Below, one piece after another: positions 1 to 7,220 of a stretch of DNA of 19,832 nucleotides (its first letter is position 1; the number at the start of each line of letters is the position of its first letter). The notes under the pieces are model-generated. The model searched no databases and had not been told where the DNA came from. It saw nothing but the letters and a program-made list of their open reading frames with translations. The position numbers and the translations under genes are program-made. This DNA comes from Methylocystis sp. (GTDB taxonomy: Bacteria; Pseudomonadota; Alphaproteobacteria; Rhizobiales; Beijerinckiaceae): contig JALRFG010000015.1 in NCBI GenBank assembly GCA_023253795.1, forward strand, positions 1 through 19,832, given 5' to 3'.

Positions 1-278
1 CCCTCGTCGTCAGCTTTCCGCTTGGCGAAGAACGCTTTCGCGCAACATTTCCGGATTGGCGTGCGCTGACCGTGCCGGAATTGATGCGCGAGATGGAGCT
101 GTTTCTGTCACGACTCGATCTGACCCAGACCGTGTTTCGCAGCGATCATGCCTCGAACTGGCTGATCCTGAGAGGCACGCTCGGCCGCGACAAGGAGCGC
201 TTGCTGGGGCAATTGCGCGCCGCCATCGCCACGCCCGACGCAGCGCCCCTGCGGCCTGCCTGGGCGCGGGGGCTTTGA
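1..278 (+). CDS. Probable radical SAM protein, C-terminal end (5' truncated)
   Basis: The reading frame is open from base 3 and ends in TGA at 276-278; the start lies outside the window, so only about 91 C-terminal residues are visible. The tail carries a segment reading FRSDHASNWLILRGTLGRDK, which I recognise from memory as the conserved C-terminal segment of a family of bacterial radical SAM enzymes (usually SDHASNYL-x-L-x-G-x-L-x-x-DK). The cysteine cluster that would prove the family is upstream and not seen. There is no transmembrane stretch. The gene converges on lipB with a 50-nt gap and no clear terminator between them. Substrate and reaction cannot be told from this fragment. Confidence 0.55.
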   Translation, partial: LVVSFPLGEERFRATFPDWRALTVPELMREMELFLSRLDLTQTVFRSDHASNWLILRGTLGRDKERLLGQLRAAIATPDAAPLRPAWARGL

Positions 279-328
279 CGTAATAGTTACAATACGAAAT
301 AGCGAAGGCGCCGCCGGACACACGGCGA

Positions 329-1051
329 TCAGCCATCAATCGTTGGCCCAAAAACCATTTCGAATCGTCGACGCAACACAGCGTCGACGATTTTCATTTC
401 TGCGCTGACGCCGAGATCGGCGAGGCTGGTGACGCCCAAATGCGCCGCGTGTACGCCGCAAGGGGCGATGCCGTTAAAATGCGTGAGATCGGGCGCAACG
501 TTCAGCGCCACGCCGTGAAAACTCACCCAGCGTTTCAGCCGCACGCCAATCGCGGCGATCTTGTCTTCTGCTGAAACGCCATCGACGCCGCGCGTCTTGT
601 CGGGACGCTCGACCCAGACGCCGACGCGATCCTTGCGCCGCGCGCCGGAGACGCCGAGATCGGCCAGTGCGCCGATCATCCAATCCTCCAGCGCATCGAC
701 AAAGGCGCGCACATCCGGCTGCCGGCGCGCGAGATCGAGCATCACATAAGCGACGCGCTGGCCGGGGCCGTGATAGGTGAACTGCCCGCCGCGCCCAACG
801 CGATGAACCGGGAAACGCGGATCGAGCAGATCGGCGTCTTTCGCCGAGGTTCCCGCCGTATAGACCGGCGGATGTTCGAGCAGCCAGACCGTTTCCGGCG
901 CCTCTCCGGCGCCAATGGCCGCCGCTAGCGCCTCCATCTCCCTGACCGCCGACTCATAATCGACCCGCCCCTCAAAACGCCGCCAGACGACCGGCGGCGA
1001 CGGCTCGGCCGGGAAAAAGGCGCAGGAAGGGGAAGAAGAAACCGTCGTCAT
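329..1051 (-). CDS. lipB: Octanoyltransferase LipB (lipoyl-[ACP] transferase)
   Basis: LipB transfers the octanoyl group from acyl carrier protein to the lipoyl domains of 2-oxoacid dehydrogenases and GcvH; LipA then inserts the sulphur atoms. It acts in the cytoplasm. The 240-residue protein has the family length and signatures: LLEHPPVYTAG near residues 57-67, RGGQFTYHGPGQ at 87-98, catalytic-type Lys164 in DKIAAIGVRLKRW, SFHGVALNV at 177-185, and the acyl-accepting Cys198 in GIAPCGV. The start at 1051 is the first ATG of the frame; the N-terminal 20 residues are poorly conserved in this family, so a later start is possible. No lipA neighbour is present. It lies back to back with tRNA-Leu, 85 nt away. 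Confidence 0.96.
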   Translation of the reverse strand: MTTVSSSPSCAFFPAEPSPPVVWRRFEGRVDYESAVREMEALAAAIGAGEAPETVWLLEHPPVYTAGTSAKDADLLDPRFPVHRVGRGGQFTYHGPGQRVAYVMLDLARRQPDVRAFVDALEDWMIGALADLGVSGARRKDRVGVWVERPDKTRGVDGVSAEDKIAAIGVRLKRWVSFHGVALNVAPDLTHFNGIAPCGVHAAHLGVTSLADLGVSAEMKIVDAVLRRRFEMVFGPTIDG

Positions 1052-1070
1052 CGGGGATCACCGAGGCCGC

Positions 1071-1099
1071 TTGTCATAACCCGGTCGATTTGTTAGAGC
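1071..1099 (+). promoter_or_regulatory. Candidate sigma-70 promoter for tRNA-Leu
   Basis: TTGTCA at 1071-1076 (one mismatch to TTGACA) is followed after 17 nt by TAGAGC at 1094-1099, a weak -10. The start would fall near 1105, placing the hairpin at 1111-1131 inside the tRNA leader. Inference from spacing only. Confidence 0.3.
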
Positions 1100-1110
1100 C
1101 TGCAAGCCAA

Positions 1111-1136
1111 CGCCCGGCGGACTGCCGGGCGTTTTT
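1111..1136 (+). terminator. Terminator-like hairpin abutting the tRNA-Leu 5' end
   Basis: CGCCCGGC (1111-1118) pairs with GCCGGGCG (1124-1131) over a 5-nt loop and is followed by five T (1132-1136). The T-run ends exactly one base before the first base of the tRNA. It is oriented to stop plus-strand transcription, yet no plus-strand gene ends nearby: the closest upstream plus gene stops at 278. It may be part of the tRNA leader or end a very short transcript. Confidence 0.7.
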
Positions 1137-1223
1137 GCGGCCGTGGCGGAATTGGTAGACGCGCTAGCTTGAGGTGCTAGTTGGGTAACACCAGTGATGG
1201 TTCGAGTCCATTCGGCCGCACCA
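1137..1223 (+). tRNA. tRNA-Leu (anticodon GAG)
   Basis: An 87-nt class II tRNA with encoded CCA. The acceptor arms are GCGGCCG (1137-1143) and CGGCCGC (1213-1219), followed by discriminator A and CCA (1221-1223). The anticodon stem CTAGC/GCTAG closes the loop TTGAGGT, giving anticodon GAG for CUC and CUU codons. The long variable arm (TGG-GTAACA-CCA) and the T loop TTCGAGT are typical of leucine tRNAs. Confidence 0.97.
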
Positions 1224-1228
1224 CTTCA

Positions 1229-1270
1229 GGAGATTGATCCAGAGGCGCAACCGCCTGCGGATCAATCTCC
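1229..1270 (+). other. Long perfect inverted repeat downstream of tRNA-Leu
   Basis: GGAGATTGATCC (1229-1240) and GGATCAATCTCC (1259-1270) are exact 12-nt reverse complements. Inside them AGGCG (1243-1247) pairs with CGCCT (1252-1256) around the loop CAAC. The RNA would be a stable extended hairpin starting 6 nt after the tRNA CCA end. There is no T-run directly after it, so it is either a non-canonical terminator, a 3' processing signal or a DNA-binding palindrome. Confidence 0.75.
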
Positions 1271-1405
1271 CGATCTCCTCACTTTTCAACGACGAAACCG
1301 GCGATGAGTCTTCCCGGCGTGAATTGTCACGCCCAGGGTGGACATGCGCGCGACCGGCTCTTACGTGGTGAAAGCCAATCCGGCGTCCTGTCTCAAGAGG
1401 TTCGC

Positions 1406-1624
1406 ATGAAATATCTCGGCAAATATTTTACCCTCGCGCTGCTCGGCGCCGGGACATTCCTCGCCACGCTGACCGTTGCGCCCCACGACGCCGAAGCGCT
1501 GGTTTGCGCACGTGGCGTCTACCGCGCCGGCTGCGCGGGTCCGCGCGGCGCTGTCGTCGCGCCGCGTGCGGTCTATCGCGCCCCTGTGTATCGTGGCCCG
1601 GCGCGCGTTTATCGCCGCTGGTGA
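1406..1624 (+). CDS. Small secreted VYR-repeat protein of unknown function
   Basis: I do not know a function for this 72-residue protein. It starts MKYLGKYFTLALLGAGTFLA, a clear Sec-type signal peptide, with likely cleavage after AEA near residue 30. The mature part of about 40 residues is rich in Arg, Ala, Gly and Tyr, with four VYR units (GVYRAG, AVYRAP, VYRGP, RVYRRW) and two cysteines. Similar CARGVYRAGC-type small exported proteins are, from memory, common and uncharacterised in Rhizobiales. I chose the ATG at 1406 because AAGAGG lies 5 nt upstream and it begins the signal peptide; an upstream in-frame ATG at 1304 lacks both. A small 6-bp hairpin (1316-1333) sits in the 5' leader. A strong terminator follows at 1671. 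Confidence 0.75.
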   Translation: MKYLGKYFTLALLGAGTFLATLTVAPHDAEALVCARGVYRAGCAGPRGAVVAPRAVYRAPVYRGPARVYRRW

Positions 1625-1670
1625 TCTCTCCGCCGGGAATTGTCTCCGGCGCGCATCGTCAGAACACAAG

Positions 1671-1697
1671 ACGCCGCCGGTTTCCGGCGGCGTTTTT
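1671..1697 (+). terminator. Intrinsic terminator of the VYR-repeat gene
   Basis: ACGCCGCCGG (1671-1680) and CCGGCGGCGT (1684-1693) form a perfect 10-bp stem with a TTT loop, followed by a T-run to 1697. It serves the plus strand; the minus strand shows no T-run. It overlaps the stop codon of the convergent small gene. Confidence 0.9.
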
Positions 1698-1935
1698 ATT
1701 GCGCGGCGTCGCGCGAGATTTTTGATAGCGTCGCCTGATGTTTGATCGCGCATGCCATGCGCGCCGGATTGCCGCACAGACGGATCAGCGCATCCATGCA
1801 TTGTTGATAGGGATCGTTGCCGCAGGCGAATTCACGCACTTTCGCGTGTTTTGCGCTTTCCTCAAGCGCAAAGGCGCTGGCGGAAAAAAGAATGGACGAC
1901 GCCATGATGGCGCGCAGCAAGAAACGACCCATCAT
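1696..1935 (-). CDS. Small secreted protein with four evenly spaced cysteines
   Basis: Unknown function. The 79-residue protein begins MMGRFLLRAIMASSILFSAS and has a signal peptide probably cleaved after AFA near residue 23. The mature part has cysteines at 38, 46, 54 and 62, each exactly eight residues apart (CX7C-X7-CX7C), which suggests a two-helix disulfide-linked hairpin. A strong AGGAGG lies in front of two tandem ATGs (1935 and 1932); the second has the better spacing of 5 nt. The start lies 20 nt after the stop of the polysaccharide deacetylase on the same strand, so the two are probably co-transcribed and this protein may also work in the periplasm. Its TAA stop lies inside the opposing terminator. 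Confidence 0.7.
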   Translation of the reverse strand: MMGRFLLRAIMASSILFSASAFALEESAKHAKVREFACGNDPYQQCMDALIRLCGNPARMACAIKHQATLSKISRDAAQ

Positions 1936-1955
1936 GTCCTCCTGCGTCGCCAGCG

Positions 1956-2867
1956 TTATTCCGACTCGACCGCAGGCGGCGCGTGCTCGCCGGATACAGC
2001 AGGTTTTTCCGTCGCCGGCTTTTTCACGGCCGGCTTTTTCGGCGCGAGCGTTTTGGCGATGATCGGTTCGGTGGTCGACGTCCACTCTGGCCCCGCCGCG
2101 ACAACCGGCGTTTCGCCATCGCCGGGAACAAGATGCACCAGACGATAGCCGCGTTTTTTCAGCTCTCGCAGAAATTCGCCCAGCATGCCCGCCGTCTGCG
2201 CCTTATTGTCGTGAAACAGCACGATGCCCCGGCCGATCTTGTCGAGACGCGACAGGATCAGATCGAGTTCGGCCTTCGGCGTCATCTCTTTCCAGTCCGA
2301 CGCCCATACATCTGAGCCAAACACCGTGTAGCCTCTGGCGTTGAGGTCAGCGACCAGCGCCGGCGTATCGGCGAAGCCGGGGAAACGGAAGAAGGGGGCG
2401 CTTTCGCCGCCGGCGGCTTTCGTCGTCGCGACGATTCCCTTCTCAATATCGGCCTTCGCCTTCGCTTCATCCATCAGGCGCAGCGTATGGTCGGGATGAC
2501 TCCACGAATGATGGCCGATCGCATGGCCTTCAGCGGCGGTGCGCTTCACCAGATGCGGCATCGCTTCGGCGTTATGGCCAATGATGAAGAATGTCGCCTT
2601 GGCGCATTCCTTAGCCAGCGCGTCGAGCACTTTCGGAGTCGATGCGGCGGGGCCGTCGTCAAAGGTCAGCACCACTTCATGAACGGCGAGATCGAGCGTG
2701 CGCGGATAGGTCTGGAGGCCCACGGCGGTGGCCTTGGTGCGACTGATCGTCAACGTGCGGGAGACGCCCAGCGCCTCCGGCCCGCAGTCGGCGCGCGCAG
2801 CGGAGACGCCGGCGACAAGCGTGAGCGTCGCAAAAACGAAGCGAAGTGGGCGCGAAAAACTCTTCAT
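1956..2867 (-). CDS. Polysaccharide deacetylase (CE4/NodB-homology) family protein, exported
   Basis: The family removes N- or O-acetyl groups from peptidoglycan, chitin-like or exopolysaccharides using a metal site. The 303-residue protein has a signal peptide (residues 1-27, ending in VSAARA). The NodB domain motifs appear in order: TFDDGP at 68-73 with catalytic and metal Asp, H-S-W-S-H at 120-124 as metal histidines, RFPGF at 161-165, DVWASDW at 186-192, and IVLFHD at 215-220 with the distal His. A Lys/Pro/Ala-rich tail after residue 265 looks like a flexible wall- or polymer-contacting extension. The start at 2867 gives the natural signal peptide; an ATG at 2888 is an alternative. The frame stays open far upstream, but that part is antisense to mgtE. 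It is divergent from mgtE by 72 nt. The substrate is unknown. Confidence 0.88.
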   Translation of the reverse strand: MKSFSRPLRFVFATLTLVAGVSAARADCGPEALGVSRTLTISRTKATAVGLQTYPRTLDLAVHEVVLTFDDGPAASTPKVLDALAKECAKATFFIIGHNAEAMPHLVKRTAAEGHAIGHHSWSHPDHTLRLMDEAKAKADIEKGIVATTKAAGGESAPFFRFPGFADTPALVADLNARGYTVFGSDVWASDWKEMTPKAELDLILSRLDKIGRGIVLFHDNKAQTAGMLGEFLRELKKRGYRLVHLVPGDGETPVVAAGPEWTSTTEPIIAKTLAPKKPAVKKPATEKPAVSGEHAPPAVESE

Positions 2868-2939
2868 GACGGTTTTGCCGGTTTGCATCCGCGCACAGGC
2901 GGGGTATGAGCCGAAAGCCTTTATAGCGCGGATTCGACG

Positions 2940-4367
2940 ATGGCGCCGGATGAGGAAGAAAAAACGCCCGTCGCGGATCATTTCCACGAGGATGGCGGTG
3001 GACCAGACCCCGACTTCGTGTTCGAGGTTGAGGCCGCTATTGCGCTCGGCGACGCGCCGAAAATCCACGCGCTCGTCGGGGATCTGCACGAGGCCGACCT
3101 TGGCGCGCTGATCGAAGCGCTCAGCCATGAAGCGCGCCCGCGCCTTGTCGAGCTGATGGGCGCGGACTTCGACTTCTCCGCGCTGATGGAGGTCGGCGAG
3201 ACCACCCGCGAGGACATTCTCGAGGAACTGCCGGTCGAAACCCTCGTCGAGGGCATGCGCGACCTCGAAAGCGACGACGCCGTCGCGATTCTGGAGGCGC
3301 TGGAGCCCGAGGAGCAGGATGAGGTTCTCGACGCGCTGCCGGCGCAGGAAAGAATCGTCCTGCGCCGCTCGCTGGACTACCCGGAGGATTCGGCGGGCCG
3401 CCTGATGCAGACCACGCTGGTCGCCGCCCCGCCCTTCTGGACCGCCGGCCATGTGCTCGATTTCTTCCGCGAAACCGACGAAGAAAAACTGCCGGATAAT
3501 TTCTTCGAGGTTTTCGTCGTCGATCCCGGCCATCATCTGCTCGGCACGGTGTTTCTCGATGCGCTGGTGCGCGCAAAGCCCAGCGCGCGTCTCGACGAAA
3601 TCATGCAGGCCGACCGCCGTCGGGTGAAGGCGACCGAAGACAGCGTCGAGGCGGCGCGGCTGTTCGAACGCTATAATCTCGTCTCGGTCCCGGTCGTCGA
3701 CGAGGCGGATCGTCTGGTCGGCGTGCTGACCATCGACGACATCGTCGACGTGATCCAGGAACAGGCCTCGGAAGAAATTCTCGCGCTCGGCGGCGTTAAC
3801 CCGGACGAAGAACTCACTGACAGTTTCTGGTGGATTGCGCGCAGCCGTTTCAGCTGGCTGTTCGTCAATATGCTCACCGCCTTCATCACCTCGATGGTTC
3901 TGAAAACCTTCCAGTCACAGCTCGAGCAAATGGTGGCGCTGGCCGTGCTGGGACCGATCGTCGCCGGACAGGGCGGCAATTCCGCCACCCAGACCATGAC
4001 GGTCGCGGTGCGGGCGCTGGCCACCCGCGAACTGACCCGCGCCAATGCCCTGCGCATAGTCCTGCGCGAACTCGCCATCGGTGCGGTGAATGGCGCGGCA
4101 TTTGGTTTCGTCACCGGCCTTGTCGCGGCGAACTGGTTTCACAATATCGGTCTGGGGCCCGTCATGGCGCTGGCGATGTTCACCAACCTGGTCGCCGGCG
4201 CCTTTGGCGGCATTGTCGTTCCGCTGCTGGCTGATAAGCTGAAGTTCGATCCGGCCGTCGCCTCCGGCCCATTTGTGACGACCATCACCGACGTTGTCGG
4301 CTATGGGGCGTTTCTGACGATCGCCACGCTCTGGTTCCATCTGGACGGCGTCGCCGTGGCGCGTTAA
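2940..4367 (+). CDS. mgtE: MgtE-family magnesium transporter
   Basis: MgtE is a dimeric inner-membrane Mg2+ channel gated by its own cytoplasmic domains. The 475-residue protein has the full architecture: an acidic N-terminal domain (about 25-150, including DILEELPVETLVEGM), two CBS domains (about 155-275, with SVPVVDEADRLVGVLTIDD at 249-267), a plug-helix region, and five membrane helices (about 300-470). The pore signature GPIVAGQGGNSATQT is at 338-352 and PFVTTITDVVGY at 444-455, whose Asp451 corresponds to the metal-selecting Asp of the family. The start at 2940 has no strong ribosome site. The lysozyme gene follows after 16 nt and may share its transcript. Regulation by a Mg2+ riboswitch is not evident in the 72-nt leader. 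Confidence 0.96.
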   Translation: MAPDEEEKTPVADHFHEDGGGPDPDFVFEVEAAIALGDAPKIHALVGDLHEADLGALIEALSHEARPRLVELMGADFDFSALMEVGETTREDILEELPVETLVEGMRDLESDDAVAILEALEPEEQDEVLDALPAQERIVLRRSLDYPEDSAGRLMQTTLVAAPPFWTAGHVLDFFRETDEEKLPDNFFEVFVVDPGHHLLGTVFLDALVRAKPSARLDEIMQADRRRVKATEDSVEAARLFERYNLVSVPVVDEADRLVGVLTIDDIVDVIQEQASEEILALGGVNPDEELTDSFWWIARSRFSWLFVNMLTAFITSMVLKTFQSQLEQMVALAVLGPIVAGQGGNSATQTMTVAVRALATRELTRANALRIVLRELAIGAVNGAAFGFVTGLVAANWFHNIGLGPVMALAMFTNLVAGAFGGIVVPLLADKLKFDPAVASGPFVTTITDVVGYGAFLTIATLWFHLDGVAVAR

Positions 4368-4383
4368 CGCTCCGTTTCCGGAT

Positions 4384-5412
4384 ATGGGGATATTTGACGG
4401 TATGCGCTCGTTCAAATTCTCGTTTTCGCGTCTCCTCCTTGTCACCTGCGCCTCGGCGATCGCCGCCGGTCTCGGCGGCTGCGGCAGCGGCCTCGACCCC
4501 GGCTATGCGCGCAATCCGCGCTTCGCCACCAGCTCCCCGCTGCTCAATTCCAAGCGCGACCCGAGTTTTCTGTCCTATGCGGTGCCGGAGAACGATCTGC
4601 ATCGCTTCCCGGCGACGCGCAGCGCCGAATTCGACGTGCATGGCGTCGACGTGTCGAAATATCAGGGCGAGATCGACTGGCAGGCGGTGAAAGAATCCGG
4701 CGTCGCTTTCGCCTTCATCAAGGCCAGCGAAGGCGGCGACCGCAGCGACGCAAAGTTTCAGTATAACTGGGCGGCGGCCAAGGCCGCCGGCGTGCCGCGC
4801 GGCGCCTATCATTTTGTTTATTGGTGCCGCCCGCCGCACGAAGAGATCGCGAATTTCATCGCCAATGTGCCGAACGATCCGGAGGCCCTGCCGCCGGTGC
4901 TCGATGTCGAGGCGACGCCAGAGTCAAAAAGCTGCAAGCGCACGCTCTATCGCGACGAAGCGTTGCGCGACATGCGCGCCATGCTGGAACTGATGGAGCG
5001 CCATTACGGCAAGCGGCCGATCATCTATTCATCGGTCGATTTCTATCAGGCGATTCTGCATTCGAATGCGCTGTCGGAATATCCGATCTGGGTGCGCTCG
5101 ACGAAATATCATCCGCAGGTGCGCTACGGGGATCGCAAATGGACCTTCTGGCAATATCGCTCGGATGGTCACATCGCCGGCATTCCGAACGCGGTCGACC
5201 AAAACACCTTCAACGGCTCGTGGAACGAGTGGCGGAGTTGGCTCGCCTCGCAGACCGGTCTCCATGCGGCGTCGCCGGTTTCCGCTGTCGCCAAACCAGG
5301 CGATAATCGCGGCTCCAAACAGTTGATCGAGGAAGACCCCGCCATGCTGCCGGCCGCGCCGAAAGGCGGCGACGCCCCCGCCGATCCGGCGGCGGCGCCC
5401 GACAAAGGCTGA
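4384..5412 (+). CDS. GH25 family lysozyme, predicted lipoprotein
   Basis: GH25 enzymes hydrolyse the MurNAc-GlcNAc bond of peptidoglycan. The domain spans about residues 84-290: HGVDVSKYQGEIDW with Asp89, FIKASEGG at 111-118, GAYHFVYW at 140-147, LDVEA at 173-177 with the catalytic-type Asp174 and Glu176, IIYSS at 213-217, and WTFWQY followed by Asp272. The N-terminus has a hydrophobic signal ending LGGC, with Cys33 as likely lipidation site, so the protein should be membrane-anchored in the envelope. The C-terminal 50 residues are Pro/Ala-rich and disordered. An alternative start at 4402 (MRSFKFSF) gives an equally good signal and has GGGGA 11 nt upstream. A remodelling rather than defensive role is inferred from the anchor. 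Confidence 0.92.
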   Translation: MGIFDGMRSFKFSFSRLLLVTCASAIAAGLGGCGSGLDPGYARNPRFATSSPLLNSKRDPSFLSYAVPENDLHRFPATRSAEFDVHGVDVSKYQGEIDWQAVKESGVAFAFIKASEGGDRSDAKFQYNWAAAKAAGVPRGAYHFVYWCRPPHEEIANFIANVPNDPEALPPVLDVEATPESKSCKRTLYRDEALRDMRAMLELMERHYGKRPIIYSSVDFYQAILHSNALSEYPIWVRSTKYHPQVRYGDRKWTFWQYRSDGHIAGIPNAVDQNTFNGSWNEWRSWLASQTGLHAASPVSAVAKPGDNRGSKQLIEEDPAMLPAAPKGGDAPADPAAAPDKG

Positions 5413-5515
5413 CAAGGCGACTAGTCAGAACGGCGGATTTGGTGTAACTCGCCGCATCCCGAATTTTTCACGTCTGCTGCGCCGAGGGCCCGGCTAGACG
5501 CGCTGGAGAAAACAA

Positions 5516-5704
5516 ATGGCTGTTCCGAAAAGAAAAACCTCGCCCATGAAGCGCGGGTTCCGTCGCTCCGCCGACGCCATCAAAGCCCCGACCTATGTCG
5601 AGGACAAGGATTCCGGCGAACTGCGCCGCCCGCATCACGTCGATCTGAAGACCGGCATGTATCGCGGCCGTCAGGTTCTGAAGGTCAAATCGACCGAAGA
5701 ATAA
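5516..5704 (+). CDS. rpmF: 50S ribosomal protein L32
   Basis: A 62-residue basic protein starting MAVPKRKTSPMKRGFRRSA, the highly conserved L32 N-terminus, and continuing with the alphaproteobacterial central and C-terminal pattern (HHVDLKTGMYRGRQVL). It has no cysteines, so it is the zinc-independent form of L32. GGAGA lies 6 nt before the ATG. Many bacteria pair rpmF with plsX or a DUF177 gene; here it stands alone, 103 nt after the lysozyme gene, and is closed by a strong terminator. Confidence 0.98.
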   Translation: MAVPKRKTSPMKRGFRRSADAIKAPTYVEDKDSGELRRPHHVDLKTGMYRGRQVLKVKSTEE

Positions 5705-5732
5705 GCGTCGATTGATCAAAACAACAAAAAAA

Positions 5733-5756
5733 GCGGGCCGTTGGCCCGCTTTTTTT
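5733..5756 (+). terminator. Bidirectional terminator between rpmF and the SDR gene
   Basis: GCGGGCC (5733-5739) and GGCCCGC (5743-5749) form a 7-bp stem with loop GTT, extended by A-T pairs: seven A upstream and seven T downstream. Because of the A and T tracts it works on both strands, ending rpmF and the minus-strand SDR/TerB unit, whose stop is at 5760. Confidence 0.93.
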
Positions 5757-5759
5757 GTT

Positions 5760-6551
5760 TTACGGTCTTTTCTTCTGCTGCGCCGTCGCCAGCACCGGCA
5801 ACAACACGGCCCGGGGCGTCATTCTGGCGCTCCACACCAGCGCCTTGTTGACCAGGCCCGGAATCACGATTCGCCTGCCGGCCATGAGCCCGTCATAGCC
5901 CTGCCGGGCGACTTCGGCCGCCGGCACCAGCGCCGGCTTCATGGCCGCCATAGCCCCGGTGAAGGACATGCCGGCGCGCGACTGGAAGCCGGTCTCGACC
6001 GGACCGGGGCACAGGCACGACACCTTGACGCCTGCCGGCTTCAACTCTTCCGCCAGCGCCTCGCTGAAGGAACGGACATAGGCCTTGGTGGCGTAATAAA
6101 CGGCGAATCCCGGCCCCGGCATGAAGGAGGCCACCGAGGCGACATTGAGAACGCCGCCGCTGGCCTTTCGGATCTCGGGCAGAAAGCGCAGGGTCAAAGC
6201 GGTGAGCGCGCGGATGTTGAGATCGACCATGGCGAGCTGTTCCGCCTGATCGAGCTCATAGACCCGGCCAATCAGGCCGAAGCCGGCGTTATTGACCAGA
6301 TATTGCACCGTGCGCCCTGCCCCGGCGAGCGTGGCGGCCAGAGATTCGACGGCGCCAGCGGCCACCAGATCGAGCGCCACGACCATCGGCGTCTTACCGC
6401 CGGCGGCGGCGATCTCATCGGCCAGCGTTGTGAGCAATTCACCGCGCCGCGCGACCAGAACCACCTCATGCCCCTTGGCGGCGAAAACCCGGGCGAGTTC
6501 GGCGCCGATGCCTTCTGACGCGCCGGTGATGAGCGTGACGGGCTGGCTCAC
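5760..6551 (-). CDS. Short-chain dehydrogenase/reductase (classical SDR)
   Basis: A 263-residue classical SDR using NAD(P)H. Visible signatures are the Rossmann motif TGASEGIG at 9-16, NNAG at 87-90, catalytic Ser139 in NVASVASF, and Y152-x3-K156 in VYYATK, so the active site is complete. Basic residues after strand 2 (VARRGELL) favour NADP. PGPVETGF at about 181-188 is the usual post-catalytic loop. It resembles the broad DltE/YqjQ-like group acting on lipid, ketone or fatty-acid derivatives, but the substrate cannot be assigned. Its ATG overlaps the stop of the TerB-like gene by 4 nt (ATGA), so the two are translationally coupled, with terB first. Confidence 0.92.
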   Translation of the reverse strand: MSQPVTLITGASEGIGAELARVFAAKGHEVVLVARRGELLTTLADEIAAAGGKTPMVVALDLVAAGAVESLAATLAGAGRTVQYLVNNAGFGLIGRVYELDQAEQLAMVDLNIRALTALTLRFLPEIRKASGGVLNVASVASFMPGPGFAVYYATKAYVRSFSEALAEELKPAGVKVSCLCPGPVETGFQSRAGMSFTGAMAAMKPALVPAAEVARQGYDGLMAGRRIVIPGLVNKALVWSARMTPRAVLLPVLATAQQKKRP

Positions 6552-7039
6552 GATTGCTCTCCCTGCGACGAGGCGTCGGAAGCGTCCAGACTTTCGCGCA
6601 CCTCGCGGCGCAGCAGGACGCGATCGCGCGTCGAGACGCCGAGCAGTTCCGCGACGCGCCAGACGACGTTTTCCTCGAATTCATGCACCGCGCCATCGGC
6701 GTGCGCCATATCCCAGAGCATGCCAACGACGGCGATCCGGCCCTCTTCGTCGAGACGACGCTTGAGCACGCTGGTGAAGCGGTAGAGATCGACGGCCTCG
6801 CGCTCGCTCTCCCACGCCGCCTCGATCAGCCGGCGCGCGGCATCCGACGACAGGCCAAACCGCGCCTCGACCAGATGCTGGATGCGGACGCGCTCGTCGG
6901 CGTCAAAATCGCCGTCGATCGAGGCGATGTGAACCAGCAAGGCGGCGGCGGCGAGTTGATAATCGGCGGCCTCGAAGCCTTTGGCCGACGGGACGTCGCC
7001 GGTCAGCTCATTGATGAAGTTTTTCAATGCGTCGAGCAT
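6548..7039 (-). CDS. TerB-like (tellurite-resistance family) protein
   Basis: A 163-residue all-helical soluble protein of the TerB-like family. Members carry two similar acidic, possibly metal-binding, motifs; here they are DGDFDADE at 42-49 and HADGAVHEFEE at 113-123, each in the helix-loop setting typical of TerB (ALLVHIASIDGDF, GMLWDMAHADGAV). Most proteins of this stand-alone type have no shown role in tellurite resistance, and the rest of a ter operon is absent here, so only the fold is assigned. It is the first gene of a two-gene unit with the SDR. It lies divergent from the SulP transporter with a 217-nt intergenic region. Confidence 0.85.
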   Translation of the reverse strand: MLDALKNFINELTGDVPSAKGFEAADYQLAAAALLVHIASIDGDFDADERVRIQHLVEARFGLSSDAARRLIEAAWESEREAVDLYRFTSVLKRRLDEEGRIAVVGMLWDMAHADGAVHEFEENVVWRVAELLGVSTRDRVLLRREVRESLDASDASSQGEQS

Positions 7040-7220
7040 TTTACTGGGCCTCGAAGGGGTCAGGGGTTGGCCTTGAAGCTGCTATAAATCAGGCCGCGAC
7101 CGGTGAACAGTCGTCCCCCGGCTCCGGGCGGCGGGCCGGCCCGGCCGGAACAGGAGACAGATCCGAACAAACTTTGGACTTAAACAGGACGGAAAAGACG
7201 GCGCGGCTGGCCCCATCGAT

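Noticed and set aside
1137..1300. Possible integration site at tRNA-Leu
   Set aside because: No integrase, no duplicated tRNA 3' end and no foreign-looking genes nearby.
2868..3536. Long minus-strand extension of the deacetylase frame (526 codons in total)
   Set aside because: It is antisense to mgtE, shows no recognisable domain, and the signal peptide begins at 2867. High-GC codon bias leaves the opposite frame open.
3915..4445. 176-codon minus-strand frame across the mgtE/lysozyme junction
   Set aside because: Antisense to two well-supported genes and without domains.
6548..7039. Tellurite-resistance operon
   Set aside because: Only one TerB-like gene is present; no terA, terC, terD or terE neighbours.
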